Part shown: piece after piece, positions 1 to 8,875 of the stretch
Layout: each line of letters opens with the position of its first letter
How positions within the stretch are numbered: position 1 is the stretch's first letter
From: UBA8199 sp035358715
GTDB taxonomy: Bacteria > Verrucomicrobiota > Verrucomicrobiia > Limisphaerales > UBA8199
DNA: 41,820 nucleotides
Assembly: GCA_035358715.1 (NCBI GenBank)
Contig: DAOPPX010000041.1
Coordinates: forward strand, 1-41,820
Reading direction: 5' to 3'
Notes under the pieces: model-generated
What the model saw: only the letters and a program-made list of their open reading frames with translations
The model's database searches: none
Told to the model about the DNA's origin: nothing
Made by a program: the position numbers and the translations under genes

Positions 1-54
1 AGGTTTTATGTCATCCAGGGACGTGAGTCCAGCAGAAAATGTCCAAACTCCAGA

Positions 55-124
55 CCCCTCGTATTTATAATACGAGAGGTATACGAGGGGTATACGAGGG
101 GTTTAGGACGGGTTTAGGGCGGAC
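55..124. repeat. 11-bp periodic tandem array with an inverted copy
   Basis: Five consecutive 11-bp units run from 70 to 124: ATACGAGAGGT, ATACGAGGGGT twice, then the diverged TTAGGACGGGT and TTAGGGCGGAC. The stretch 55-64 (CCCCTCGTAT) is the exact reverse complement of the first ten bases of the second and third units, so the array can fold as a hairpin with alternative registers. It lies beyond the 3' end of the GH116 gene. A second array of the same design sits at 25400-25486. Function unknown. Confidence 0.75.
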
Positions 125-520
125 TACTTGGTGTCCACGGCCCGGTTGGTGAGCGTTGATGCTGGCTGTGCGCCTGACAGCTTGGAGGAGCGCGGCCACC
201 GGAACCTTTGCTGCGGGCGGCACTTTCAGCAACCTAACCTGGTTGGTGTCAGCCCGCGGTAACGGGGATGAGGGGCATGGTGCCGTTGCCGAAGATGACT
301 ATGATCACGTTTTGCGCGCCGAAAGTCTATACGAAGGATGCTCCGCTGCTGAACTCGGGCTTGCTGGGCCCGGTGCGGCGCTGCTTCGCGCGGCGAGTGG
401 GACTCTGAGGAGTGCTTGCCGCCCGGAGGCCGAGTTCTGCTTCAACGGGCAGACGGGCCACGAAATGCCGCTCTGGCAAACGGGGTTCACCGCGGCTTCA
501 CACCAGCCCGGACTTGGGCC
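125..520. other. Intergenic region, possible short coding remnant
   Basis: No convincing gene. One forward frame from an ATG at about 277 to a stop near 406 reads as a short peptide containing KVYTKDAPLL and GLLGPVR. This phrase resembles the beta-sandwich ends of some glycoside hydrolases. It is short, has a stop just upstream and no visible ribosome binding site, so it may be a 3' remnant or chance. No RNA gene was recognised. Confidence 0.2.
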
Positions 521-3112
521 TCAGGCCGCGTATTTCACGTACTTGATGTCGCGGATGTCCAGGGTCCCGGCCTTATCCTCGTAGAACGGCTTGCCCTTGC
601 GGACGCCCACAATGCCGTAGCCGGTGGCTGTGGCCAGGAAGCAACGGTAGTCGCCCCGGACGCGAGGTTCAAGATGCAGCACCTTTTCGACAGCGTCATA
701 GCGCGCGCCGCTCAGGCCAAAGAGCAGCGCATAAGAGGACATCGCGCGGGCATACCAGTGGCCGCATTCGTATTCATTGAAGGGATTGCGCACGCGGCCA
801 TCGTAGCGGTCGCGGCAGACCCGCACCACTTCAAGGCCCTCGCGTACCAGGCCCATCCGCATCAGGTGCGACGCCACCTGGTATTCAATGCCGGTCCAAA
901 CCTCGTTGGAATAGACGAATGGCAGGGACAGCTCTCCGCCCTTGGGCCAGGTGCAGAGCACCAGGCCGCCTTCGGCTCCGCAAGCGTAGGTTGGCCGCTG
1001 GGGATTGGCGAAATCCGACAGGTCATGCTTGAGATTGTAGCGGTGGACCGCTTGCAAGTGGCTGGCCACTTTCGGCGCCGCGAGCACTTGCCCGACACCG
1101 CACACCAGCGCCAGCCACGAGCCCAACACTCCGTCGGAAAGGCACCCGGTGCCGTATTGGTATTTCGGCCCTTCCTTCTCAAAGATGGCTCGTGCCTCGG
1201 GCGAGTAGCCCGCCATCATGCTTTTGTTCTCCAACGGGTTGCCGGCTTTCAAGCCCGTCCAGTCAATGCGCTGGATAAAATACTCGCCGTCGAACAGCTC
1301 GGACTCGGCCTTGCGGATGCCGGCAGCCAACAGCTCGGCGTGGAGCGGCACCTCGTCGCCCAGCGCATTGCCCATGAGCACCGCCGCCTGGAGTGCTCCC
1401 AAGTAGAAGCTGGTGCACATGCCGTCGGGTCCCCAAAACTCGATGTCGTAGGTGTTGTGGTGCGGCTCTTCGACTATCCCTTTGTGCCCGGGGTCCCAGG
1501 TCTCGATGCAGAACTGGAGGCTGCGCTTGACCTTGGGCCACAATCTCCGCAGCCACTCGGTGTCGCCGCTGATCCGCCAGTCGCGGAACACCTTCATGAT
1601 CCCGCCGAGCTGTCCGTCGGCGGCGGCGTGAAAATCATGCTCCAGGGGCCGAATCGGCAGCGCGCTGCGGAACTGCTGATGCCCGGCCTCGTTTTGCGAC
1701 GGGCCGAATTCGGTCTCGCGCAGCGTCCGCTCCAGGCTCGGGAACAGGTGCGGGATGGCCTGCGCGTAATTCCAGACATGCGTGCACGAGCCGTGGCAAC
1801 AGCCCGAATTGTCATGGCACCCTTCCCAGCCCCAAAGCCGTCCGTCCGTCTGGCGCATCACGGTCGGTGACTTGAGGATCGTGAGATTTGCGGCTACGGC
1901 CTCGATGATCTCGGGCGGCAGGGTGGAGTCATAGAAGCAATCGGCGAACCGGCTCGCCTTCTGCCGCAGCTCGGTGTAATGATCGCGCCAATAGAAGGAG
2001 ACGCCGTTGACGTCGGTGAAGCGTCCGCCATACCACGGGCGGTAATGCTCCCGTTGGGCAGCCTCGGGCTTCAACCCGGCTGGGTCTTTGCCGATGCGCA
2101 GGTTGGTCTGTCCTACAAACCAGGCCAGCCGCACCGCGATAGTCTTCGATGCGCCGGCGGCAAGCTGGAAGGGCACGAACAATGTGGCCCCCGGGCTGGG
2201 ATCGCCCTCGGTCACCGGGGCGCGCTCGTAGCACGTCCCTTCGGCGACGTCTTTCCAGGCCAGCGTCAACGCATCCCACCAGCCGCCACGGAACCAGGCA
2301 TGGTTTACCTTCGTGCCCGGCTCGGACACCGTGGCCGAGAGTGCGGCTTCGTCCCACGGGTTGTCCTTTGACCCGCCGCCCCAGAGGATGAACCCGCCCG
2401 CAATAGGCCGCACCGCCTGTGGGTTGCCGCCCGTCGCCATGAAGTTCTTTGCATTGAAGGAGAATACGGCGTCCAGAGGGTTGCGGCTGCGGTTGGTGAA
2501 CCTGTATTCCAACGCGGCCACCGGCAGGCTGGAATTGTCCGCGTCGCCGGGCTCGAACGGGCTCCAACCGGTGAGTTCAACGCTCAACGGAAGCTGGGGG
2601 TCGGTGAGCGCCACGACGCCGAATGGGAAACGGGTCTTGAAGGTGGCGTTGGCAAAGCGCGGCAGGCCGTAGGTGGTGCCGCCCAGGCCGTTGCCGGCCC
2701 CCTGTGGGCCGTAGAGCTTGCGCCCGGGCACCGGGCCTTCCAGCACACGGGCCACCCGATGCTTGCCCTTGACCGAAATGGCCGCGAAGACACACGGCGA
2801 GTTAAACATGTCCGGCCGGTTGCGCAGCGAGACATGCGAGAGCGTCCCCGTGCCCTCAAGGCAAATCATGCCCGCCCCGATGCCTCCCAGCGGGAACGCC
2901 ACCTGGCTCAAGTGTTCGCCGGAATACATCCCGTTGTAAGCGCGTCCGGCTCGCCGCCTGGCTGCGCGCGCAATCCGCCCTCCGGACTGAGATTGCGCCG
3001 CCTGGGCCGCCGACCCGGCGCCCAAACCGCCTACCGCGCCAACCGTCGCGGCTGACAATTGGAGAAACTTGCGGCGGGGCATCGAGGAGTCGTTGTGAGA
3101 ATCGGCAGTCAT
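521..3112 (-). CDS. Tat-exported GH116-family glycosidase (glucosylceramidase/beta-glucosidase 2-like)
   Basis: Predicted retaining glycoside hydrolase of family GH116, whose members cleave beta-glucosides, beta-xylosides or glucosylceramide. The 863-residue product starts with a twin-arginine signal (RRKFLQ at residues 13-18, then a hydrophobic Ala/Gly stretch), so it should be exported folded. An N-terminal beta-sandwich domain (about 60-350, beginning SQVAFPLGGIGAGM) precedes the (alpha/alpha)6 catalytic domain. Glu about 430 in WGWEG, just before CTHVWNYAQ, fits the family nucleophile. Asp about 555 in NTYDIEFWGPDG fits the acid/base. A second ATG directly before PRRKF is an alternative start. 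It is transcribed away from the nucleoside kinase gene, across a 428-bp gap. The family call is strong; the substrate is unknown. Confidence 0.9.
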   Translation of the reverse strand: MTADSHNDSSMPRRKFLQLSAATVGAVGGLGAGSAAQAAQSQSGGRIARAARRRAGRAYNGMYSGEHLSQVAFPLGGIGAGMICLEGTGTLSHVSLRNRPDMFNSPCVFAAISVKGKHRVARVLEGPVPGRKLYGPQGAGNGLGGTTYGLPRFANATFKTRFPFGVVALTDPQLPLSVELTGWSPFEPGDADNSSLPVAALEYRFTNRSRNPLDAVFSFNAKNFMATGGNPQAVRPIAGGFILWGGGSKDNPWDEAALSATVSEPGTKVNHAWFRGGWWDALTLAWKDVAEGTCYERAPVTEGDPSPGATLFVPFQLAAGASKTIAVRLAWFVGQTNLRIGKDPAGLKPEAAQREHYRPWYGGRFTDVNGVSFYWRDHYTELRQKASRFADCFYDSTLPPEIIEAVAANLTILKSPTVMRQTDGRLWGWEGCHDNSGCCHGSCTHVWNYAQAIPHLFPSLERTLRETEFGPSQNEAGHQQFRSALPIRPLEHDFHAAADGQLGGIMKVFRDWRISGDTEWLRRLWPKVKRSLQFCIETWDPGHKGIVEEPHHNTYDIEFWGPDGMCTSFYLGALQAAVLMGNALGDEVPLHAELLAAGIRKAESELFDGEYFIQRIDWTGLKAGNPLENKSMMAGYSPEARAIFEKEGPKYQYGTGCLSDGVLGSWLALVCGVGQVLAAPKVASHLQAVHRYNLKHDLSDFANPQRPTYACGAEGGLVLCTWPKGGELSLPFVYSNEVWTGIEYQVASHLMRMGLVREGLEVVRVCRDRYDGRVRNPFNEYECGHWYARAMSSYALLFGLSGARYDAVEKVLHLEPRVRGDYRCFLATATGYGIVGVRKGKPFYEDKAGTLDIRDIKYVKYAA

Positions 3113-3223
3113 AATCGTTCTTTCAATTATTCAGTGCGCTCAACCGCTTCTTTATGTGGCAAAGCCTCATGCAGTTCAAGCAGGCTTTGGCCGGAACCTG
3201 GGTCTGGCCTGTGACTGTCCGGC

Positions 3224-3354
3224 GACGCAGGGTGGATTCAAGAATCCACGAAACCGTTGCCGCCGGCGTCAGTCGGCGCATTCTTTCACCGGGAAAAGGA
3301 TCGGCGCCAACTGACGCTGGCGGCTGCACCTTCTTGAATCCGCCCTGCGGCGTC
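3224..3354. repeat. Long imperfect inverted repeat (about 130-nt hairpin)
   Basis: The outer arm 3224-3244 (GACGCAGGGTGGATTCAAGAA) pairs with 3331-3354, which reads on the opposite strand as the same sequence with a small insertion. The inner arm 3260-3279 pairs with 3304-3323 with two mismatches. The loop is 3280-3303. The structure fills the gap between the divergent GH116 and nucleoside kinase genes. It could be a non-autonomous mobile element, a structured RNA or a double-ended regulatory hairpin. The 428-bp gap (3113-3540) holds nothing else recognisable. Confidence 0.65.
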
Positions 3355-3540
3355 GGGCGGGCTTGGCTTGTGGCTTGCTCTCTGCGCCGGTGTGGGTTAC
3401 AGATGCGGGCCTGATGTTTATGCTTACGACCTGTGGACGCGGCGGTCTTGATGCCGGCGCGCCCGCCTGCGGGCCCTCGGAGCCCGCGGTGCGGGCTGTG
3501 TAATCCTGCCCTTTCCGCATCCTGCCGCCTTAGTCTCTCC

Positions 3541-5295
3541 ATGAAGTCCTCAACTGACATTTACCAGAGCACCGTCCCACGTTCTACCGTCGAAGTCCTC
3601 CTGCCTGATGGCCGGATTCTCTGTGGTCCCCGCAACCAGCCCGTCGGGGCTTTCCTCAAATGCCTGGCGGAGTGGAATTCCAACGATCCCATTGTGGGGG
3701 CGGTGGTCAACGGCGAGTTGCGGGAGTTGACCTTCCCCATCGAGCTGGATTCCCGGGTCAACCTGGTCCGAATGTCCGATCCCGACGGCTCGGGTATCTA
3801 CCGCCGCTCGATCACCTTCCTGCTCGAAGCCGCCTTCGCTGATGTCTTTCCCGCGGCGGACATCTCTATTGACCACTCCCTGTCTTCGGGCGGTTTCTAC
3901 TGCAAGGTCATCAACCGTTCGCCGCTTTCCAGGGAGGAACTGGCCGCGGTCGAAGCGCGCATGAAAGAGCTGGTCAAGGCCGATCTCCCCTTCGAGCGCA
4001 AGGTGGTGCCTTTGCGAGAGGCTGTTGACTACTTCCAATCCAAAGGCCAGGACGAGAAGGTGCAACTGCTCAAGTTCCGGCGGAAGGACACCCTGGTGCT
4101 CTACACGTTGCTCGACCGGTGCGATTACCATCATGGTTTCATGGTGCCCTCGACCGGTTACCTGCGCTGGCTGGCTCTGGCCCCGATGGGAGACGGCTTC
4201 GCGCTGCGTTTTCCCCGCCGCAACGCGCCCAATGAACTGCGCCCTTTGCCGGATTCGAAGAAGCTCCTCGCCACCTTTCTGGAATACAACAACTGGCTGG
4301 TGCGGCTGGGCATCGAGAACGTCGGCTCGCTCAATGCCGCCATCGAGAACAAGCGGGCGAGCGAGCTGATTCTTGTCTCCGAAGCTCTCCATGAACATCG
4401 CATCGCCGAGATCGCCAGGCTCGTCATGGCGCGGGCCAAGGAAGCCCGCATCGTTCTAGTTGCCGGGCCGTCGTCCTCCGGCAAGACCACCTTCTCCAAG
4501 CGCCTCGCCGTCCAACTGCTTGCCCAGGGCATTTCCCCGTTCCCGCTCGAACTGGACAACTACTTCCTGGACCGCGAGAAGACGCCCAAAGACGAGAAAG
4601 GCGCCTACGAGTTTGAAGCCCTCGGCGCGCTGGACATCGCCCGGCTCCTGTCCGACCTCCAGCAATTGGTGGCCGGCCAGGAAGTGCAGTTGCCCAAGTT
4701 CAACTTCCCGCTGGGGCGCAGCCAACCCGGCGACACCGTCAAGCTCGAGAAAGGTCAACTGGTAATCCTGGAAGGCATCCACGGCCTCAACCCGCGCTTG
4801 CTGCCCGGTCTTTCTCCGCGCCAGACCACCCGCATTTACGTCTCCTGCCTCACCCAGTTGAACCTGGACCGCCACAACCGCATCTCGACCACCGATACCC
4901 GCCTGCTGCGCCGCATCATTCGCGACGCCCGCGACCGCGGCTACAGCGCCCAGCAGACCATCAGCCACTGGGAATCCGTCGGGCGCGGCGAGAAGAAGCA
5001 CATCTTTCCCTATCAGGAGAATGCGGACGTGATGTTCAACTCGGCGCTGGTGTATGAGCTCTCCGCCATCCGGATGCTGGCCGAGCCGCTGCTGCGCCAA
5101 GTCGTCTTTGGCACGCCCGAATACATCGAGGCCAAGCGCCTGCTCTCGTTCCTCCAGTGGTTTCTGCCCATCGGCCAGGACCTCATCCCTGACAACTCCC
5201 TTCTGCGCGAGTTTATCGGCGGCTCGATTCTGAAGAGTTTCACGCTATGGCAAAACGGCAAACTTGATACCACCGGCCCCGGCGGCTTAGGCTGA
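3541..5295 (+). CDS. Nucleoside (uridine) kinase with TGS and ThrRS-like domains
   Basis: Cytoplasmic P-loop nucleoside kinase of the uridine kinase/phosphoribulokinase superfamily, preceded by domains shared with threonyl-tRNA synthetase. From the ATG at 3541 the product is 584 residues. It has a TGS-like segment (about 15-80), a ThrRS second-additional-domain-like segment (about 85-235, including DHSLSSGGFYCKV), then the kinase core with Walker A GPSSSGKTT (about 345) and LEGIHGL. The frame stays open upstream to 3433, but that part is low-complexity and covers the intergenic hairpin, so the ATG at 3541 is preferred. This architecture is a known but poorly characterised family; the physiological substrate is unproven. 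Confidence 0.85.
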   Translation: MKSSTDIYQSTVPRSTVEVLLPDGRILCGPRNQPVGAFLKCLAEWNSNDPIVGAVVNGELRELTFPIELDSRVNLVRMSDPDGSGIYRRSITFLLEAAFADVFPAADISIDHSLSSGGFYCKVINRSPLSREELAAVEARMKELVKADLPFERKVVPLREAVDYFQSKGQDEKVQLLKFRRKDTLVLYTLLDRCDYHHGFMVPSTGYLRWLALAPMGDGFALRFPRRNAPNELRPLPDSKKLLATFLEYNNWLVRLGIENVGSLNAAIENKRASELILVSEALHEHRIAEIARLVMARAKEARIVLVAGPSSSGKTTFSKRLAVQLLAQGISPFPLELDNYFLDREKTPKDEKGAYEFEALGALDIARLLSDLQQLVAGQEVQLPKFNFPLGRSQPGDTVKLEKGQLVILEGIHGLNPRLLPGLSPRQTTRIYVSCLTQLNLDRHNRISTTDTRLLRRIIRDARDRGYSAQQTISHWESVGRGEKKHIFPYQENADVMFNSALVYELSAIRMLAEPLLRQVVFGTPEYIEAKRLLSFLQWFLPIGQDLIPDNSLLREFIGGSILKSFTLWQNGKLDTTGPGGLG

Positions 5296-5334
5296 GCGCG
5301 GGCATTCCTAGGCGTTTGCCGTCGTTGATAATCT

Positions 5335-6300
5335 ATGAGAAAGACTCTTTGTCTCTTAATCGCTCCGTTGCTCCTGGCTCTCCCGGCGGCAGCCTGGAAT
5401 GGCGTGGGGCACCGAACGGTGGCCGAGTTGGCGTGGCGAGAAATGGATGCGGCGGAGCGCCGGTCCGCCTCAGACCTGTTGCGGCAGCATCCTCACTACC
5501 AGCAGGTGCTTGTCGCCGAGGTTCCCGCCGGAGTGGACACCAACGAATGGGCGTTTTTGACGGCGGCGGTGTGGCTGGACCTGGCGCGCCCGGCCAAGCC
5601 GGGAGAACCGGCCAAGCCGCGTTTAATCACCCAGTACGATATATATCCGCACGCGATTGGCTATCCCTTCATCCGGAAGGATGATCGGAAGCGCGTCTCG
5701 CTGGACCAGTTTGTGATTGCCAAACCCAATGCGGAAATGGTCCTGTCGAGCGCCCTGTCCACTCTACGAAGACGGAAGGCCAGCGCGCACGATCGCGCGG
5801 TGAGCCTTGGTGTGGTGCTGCATCTGTACGGCGATTTGCACCAGCCGCTCCATACCGCCAATCTGGTCACCAAAGCCAAGCCCAAGGGGCATGGTCTTGG
5901 GAGTTCGTTCCTCGTCCTGGACCAGAACCGGAATCAGACCAGCCTGCATACGTTCTGGGATGCGCTGCCCGGTTCAGACCTCTCGTATGCGTCGGTGATG
6001 GCGCTGGCGGACGAATTGGCTGCCGCGCCGCAACTCCAGCGGGCCAGGCTGAGAGAATACTCGCAACACCGGACGATTCACTCCTGGGTCCAGGAGAGTC
6101 ACCGGGCCGCCGTGGATTTTGCCTGTGCGGAGGATCGCGTTCGGTTTGCGGATGCGGCTGCCGTCAAGTCCGGCAAGATTGCTGTGTCCGACATCCCGGC
6201 GCTGACGCCCGAGTACGTGCGCGAGGCTCAAATCATAATGCGCCGCCGCCTGGCGCTGGCGGGCTGGCGTCTTGCCAGGACCCTAAAGTCCGTGTGGTGA
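5335..6300 (+). CDS. Secreted S1/P1-type zinc nuclease
   Basis: Extracellular or periplasmic phosphodiesterase of the S1/P1 nuclease (zinc-dependent phospholipase C-like) fold, acting on single-stranded nucleic acid. The signal peptide covers residues 1-20 and would be cleaved before Trp21. In this family the N-terminal Trp of the mature protein is itself a zinc ligand, and here it begins WNGVGH with His26. Further ligand motifs are visible: WLDLAR, HLYGDLHQPLH and the later LHTFWD. At 321 residues it is near the usual family length. It starts 39 bp after the nucleoside kinase gene on the same strand. Confidence 0.88.
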   Translation: MRKTLCLLIAPLLLALPAAAWNGVGHRTVAELAWREMDAAERRSASDLLRQHPHYQQVLVAEVPAGVDTNEWAFLTAAVWLDLARPAKPGEPAKPRLITQYDIYPHAIGYPFIRKDDRKRVSLDQFVIAKPNAEMVLSSALSTLRRRKASAHDRAVSLGVVLHLYGDLHQPLHTANLVTKAKPKGHGLGSSFLVLDQNRNQTSLHTFWDALPGSDLSYASVMALADELAAAPQLQRARLREYSQHRTIHSWVQESHRAAVDFACAEDRVRFADAAAVKSGKIAVSDIPALTPEYVREAQIIMRRRLALAGWRLARTLKSVW

Positions 6301-6490
6301 CAGATTGGCGGCAGGGCCAACGCTGCGGGGCTGTCGAAGAATCGCGCCTTTGCTCTCGGTTCTGCCCGGCTCACTGATCAGGGTAACATGCCTCTTGAGG
6401 CAACCGGAGCTCTTTATGTTGCCATGTAGAATTCCAGCCAACGAGTCGAACGAATTCAGCGAACTCCACCGCTGGGCGCTGAGAGGATTC

Positions 6491-6512
6491 GTGTTGCGTA
6501 TTGCGCGTTGCG
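6491..6512. repeat. Short TTGCG-rich low-complexity tract
   Basis: GTGTTGCGTATTGCGCGTTGCG consists of imperfect 7-8-bp TTGCG-containing units directly upstream of the YmdB-type gene. The rest of the 236-bp gap (6301-6536) shows nothing recognisable. Confidence 0.4.
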
Positions 6513-6536
6513 GGGGGCGCACGTTACTCTGGACCC

Positions 6537-7316
6537 GTGAAGCTGCTGTTCATCGCGGATATCGTGGGGCAACCGGGCCGGCGCGCGGTTAAGGAGTTGC
6601 TGCCCCAATTGCGGCAGCAGCACGGGGTCCAGTTGGTGGTGGCCAACGGCGAAAACGCCGCTGGCGGTTCGGGTATCACGGTGAAAACCGCGGAGGAATT
6701 ATTCGCGGCGGGGGTGGACATCATTACCTGCGGGGACCATCTCTGGGACCAGAAGGAAGTCATGGAACTGCTGGAGGCCGAACGCCGATTCGTGCGGCCA
6801 CTCAACTACCCGCCCGGCACGCCCGGACAGGGCAGCACGATCTTCGAGGCGCCGGGCCTGGCGCCGGTGGCAATCCTCAACCTTCAGGGTCGCACCTTCA
6901 TGCCGCCACTGGAGAACCCGTTCCACGCCGCGCTGGCCGAGGTCGAGCGCCTCCGGCGCACCACCAGGCTTATCTTCGTGGACTTCCATGCCGAAGCGAC
7001 GTCGGAGAAGATCGCGCTGGCGCGGCTGCTCGACGGGCAGGTGAGCGCCGTTATTGGCACGCATACGCACGTGCAGACCGCCGACGAGCAGGTTTTCCCC
7101 GGTGGCACAGCATTTTTGGCTGACGGCGGTTTTACGGGGCCGCATGAGAGCGTGCTGGGCCGCGAGATTGAGCCGATCATCAGGCGGTTCATGACAAGCA
7201 TGCCGCAGAAGTTCGAGGTGGCCAAGGAGCGCATCCTGTTGCAGGGCGCTGTGGTCGAGATTGAGGAGCAGACAGGCCGCGCAACAGCTATTCAGCGCGT
7301 ATCCCAACCATTATGA
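6537..7316 (+). CDS. YmdB-family metallophosphoesterase
   Basis: Calcineurin-like metallophosphoesterase of the YmdB group (TIGR00282 type). Bacillus YmdB hydrolyses 2',3'-cyclic nucleotides and influences developmental decisions. With the GTG start at 6537 the product is 259 residues and opens directly on the first metal motif (KLLFIADIVGQPGR). Other metal or active-site motifs visible are ANGENAAGG, CGDHLWDQ, VDFHAEATSEK and GTHTHVQTAD. The open frame begins earlier, at a TTG at 6501, but the extra 12 residues are unlike the family. It is a soluble cytoplasmic protein. Its role in this organism is unknown. Confidence 0.88.
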   Translation: MKLLFIADIVGQPGRRAVKELLPQLRQQHGVQLVVANGENAAGGSGITVKTAEELFAAGVDIITCGDHLWDQKEVMELLEAERRFVRPLNYPPGTPGQGSTIFEAPGLAPVAILNLQGRTFMPPLENPFHAALAEVERLRRTTRLIFVDFHAEATSEKIALARLLDGQVSAVIGTHTHVQTADEQVFPGGTAFLADGGFTGPHESVLGREIEPIIRRFMTSMPQKFEVAKERILLQGAVVEIEEQTGRATAIQRVSQPL

Positions 7317-7324
7317 GGCAGAAC

Positions 7325-7437
7325 CGGAGCGCCGAGTTGCACTCGGCTTAAAAGGCCCGCCAACCCACCCGTGCCGAAGATGAGCCAGCCGCTGGGAAAT
7401 AAGCCGCCGGCTAAGCCGACTGCAAGTCGGCGCTCCG
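7325..7437. repeat. REP-like pair of hairpins in inverted orientation
   Basis: The 26-nt arm at 7325-7350 (CGGAGCGCCGAG, TTGCA, CTCGGC core) is the reverse complement of 7412-7437 except at two positions. Each arm is also a small hairpin by itself (GCCGAG/CTCGGC and GCCGACT/AGTCGGC). The two differences between arms preserve pairing within each arm, as expected of a maintained structure. It lies between the YmdB-type gene and xseA. Confidence 0.75.
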
Positions 7438-7462
7438 CTCGCGTGGCCCTGGAACGCTAGCG

Positions 7463-8875
7463 ATGCCCAAGCCCGTTAAGTCACAATGGGACTTCGGCGA
7501 GCTGTTTCCGCCTGAACAGATTCGCAAGGTGCTGTCCGTCAGCGAACTGACGTGGCAGATCAAGCGTTTGCTGGAACAGCAGGTAGGGGAGGTCTGGGTG
7601 ACGGGCGAGGTCACGAACCTGCGATTGCAGAGTTCGGGGCATATCTACTTCACGCTCAAGGACGCGGGCGCGCAGTTGACGTGTGTGCTGTTTCGGGGCG
7701 AGACACAGGCGGATCGTGCGCTGCTGCAGGATGGCCGGAAAGTCAACCTGCGGGGCGAGGTAACGGTCTATGAGCCACGGGGGCAATACCAGTTGCGCGT
7801 GACGAAGGTCGAGTTGCAGGGCATCGGAGCGCTGCAAGCAGCCTTCGAGAAACTGAAGCAACGACTCAAAGCCGAGGGCCTATTCGCGCCGGAACGGAAA
7901 CGCCCGCTGCCGCGCTATCCACAGCGCATTGGCCTGGTCACCTCGCCCACCGGCGCCGCCATTCGCGATGTGCTGCACGTCATCGAACGCCGCAATCCGG
8001 CGCTGGAAATCGTTCTCGCGCCGTGCCGCGTGCAGGGGGAAGGCGCAGCGGTGGAAATCGCCGCGGCCGTTCGCCTGCTGAATGAGTTTAATGCCGCTCA
8101 ATTGGCATTTGGTGATCGGGGATTGGCGATAGATTTGATACTGGTCACCCGCGGTGGCGGCAGCCTGGAGGACTTGTGGGCCTTCAACGAGGAGGTGGTC
8201 GCGCGGGCGATCTTCGAGTCGGCTTTGCCGGTCGTTTCGGCGATTGGGCATGAAATTGACTTCACCATTAGCGATTTTGTTGCCGACGTGCGGGCTGCCA
8301 CGCCCAGCGCGGCGGCGGAGATCATTACTGAGGGCGTCTTTGCGAGCGGCCAGTTCCTGTCTGAAGCCCCCGGGCGTCTCCGCCAATCGGCGCTGCAGCA
8401 GATGGAGGACAAGCGCTATGTGCTGACCGAAATCACGGAGCGCCTGGCGCGGGTTCATCCGCGCCGCCGGTTGAACGATTGGGGGCAGCGTCTCGATGAG
8501 GCGCAAACGAGCCTGTTGCGTTGTGTGAGACAGGGGGCGCGGCAGCAGCGGCAAACATGGCACAACCTGGCGGAGCGATTGGTGCGGGTCCGACCGGCGG
8601 CGCTCTTGAAGCAGAAGCGGGAAGTGCTCCAGCAGGCGGAGCAGCGCCTGCGCGAGCGAGCGCGCCAGCGCTTGGAAGATCGGCGAGGTCAATTGGACAC
8701 GCTCGAGGTCCGTCTGCGGTTGCTTGGGCCGGAGCAAGTGCTGGCCCGCGGCTACTCCATCACCACTGACGCGGCGAGCGGCCAGGTTTTGCGCGCGGCG
8801 GCCGAGGTCAAAGCCGGCCAGCGCTTGAAGACCCGGCTGAAAACGGGCGAGGTGTTCAGCAAGGTTGAGAAGTGA
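7463..8875 (+). CDS. xseA: Exodeoxyribonuclease VII large subunit
   Basis: Catalytic subunit of exonuclease VII, which degrades single-stranded DNA from either end to oligonucleotides. The 470-residue product has an N-terminal OB-fold (about 25-125), the nuclease core with RIGLVTSPTGAAIRDVL and LVTRGGGSLEDLWAFN, followed by AIGHEIDFTISDFVADVRA. A long Arg/Gln-rich coiled coil (about 300-430) and LGPEQVLARGYSI near the C-terminus complete the family layout. The ATG at 7463 is the natural start. Its usual partner xseB lies 3 kb downstream, separated by a reverse-strand gene. The stop codon directly abuts the stop of that gene with no base between. Confidence 0.95.
   Translation: MPKPVKSQWDFGELFPPEQIRKVLSVSELTWQIKRLLEQQVGEVWVTGEVTNLRLQSSGHIYFTLKDAGAQLTCVLFRGETQADRALLQDGRKVNLRGEVTVYEPRGQYQLRVTKVELQGIGALQAAFEKLKQRLKAEGLFAPERKRPLPRYPQRIGLVTSPTGAAIRDVLHVIERRNPALEIVLAPCRVQGEGAAVEIAAAVRLLNEFNAAQLAFGDRGLAIDLILVTRGGGSLEDLWAFNEEVVARAIFESALPVVSAIGHEIDFTISDFVADVRAATPSAAAEIITEGVFASGQFLSEAPGRLRQSALQQMEDKRYVLTEITERLARVHPRRRLNDWGQRLDEAQTSLLRCVRQGARQQRQTWHNLAERLVRVRPAALLKQKREVLQQAEQRLRERARQRLEDRRGQLDTLEVRLRLLGPEQVLARGYSITTDAASGQVLRAAAEVKAGQRLKTRLKTGEVFSKVEK

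Noticed and set aside
156..584. 142-codon plus-strand frame at the window start
   Set aside because: Partly antisense to the 3' end of the GH116 gene and without motif; a different frame gives the more protein-like short peptide noted for 125-520.
416..1870. Long open frame (484 codons) on the plus strand
   Set aside because: It is the antisense mirror of the GH116 gene, arising from high GC at third codon positions; its translation has no recognisable motif.
3123..3560. 145-codon minus-strand frame between GH116 and the nucleoside kinase gene
   Set aside because: It runs through the long inverted repeat and has no recognisable motif.
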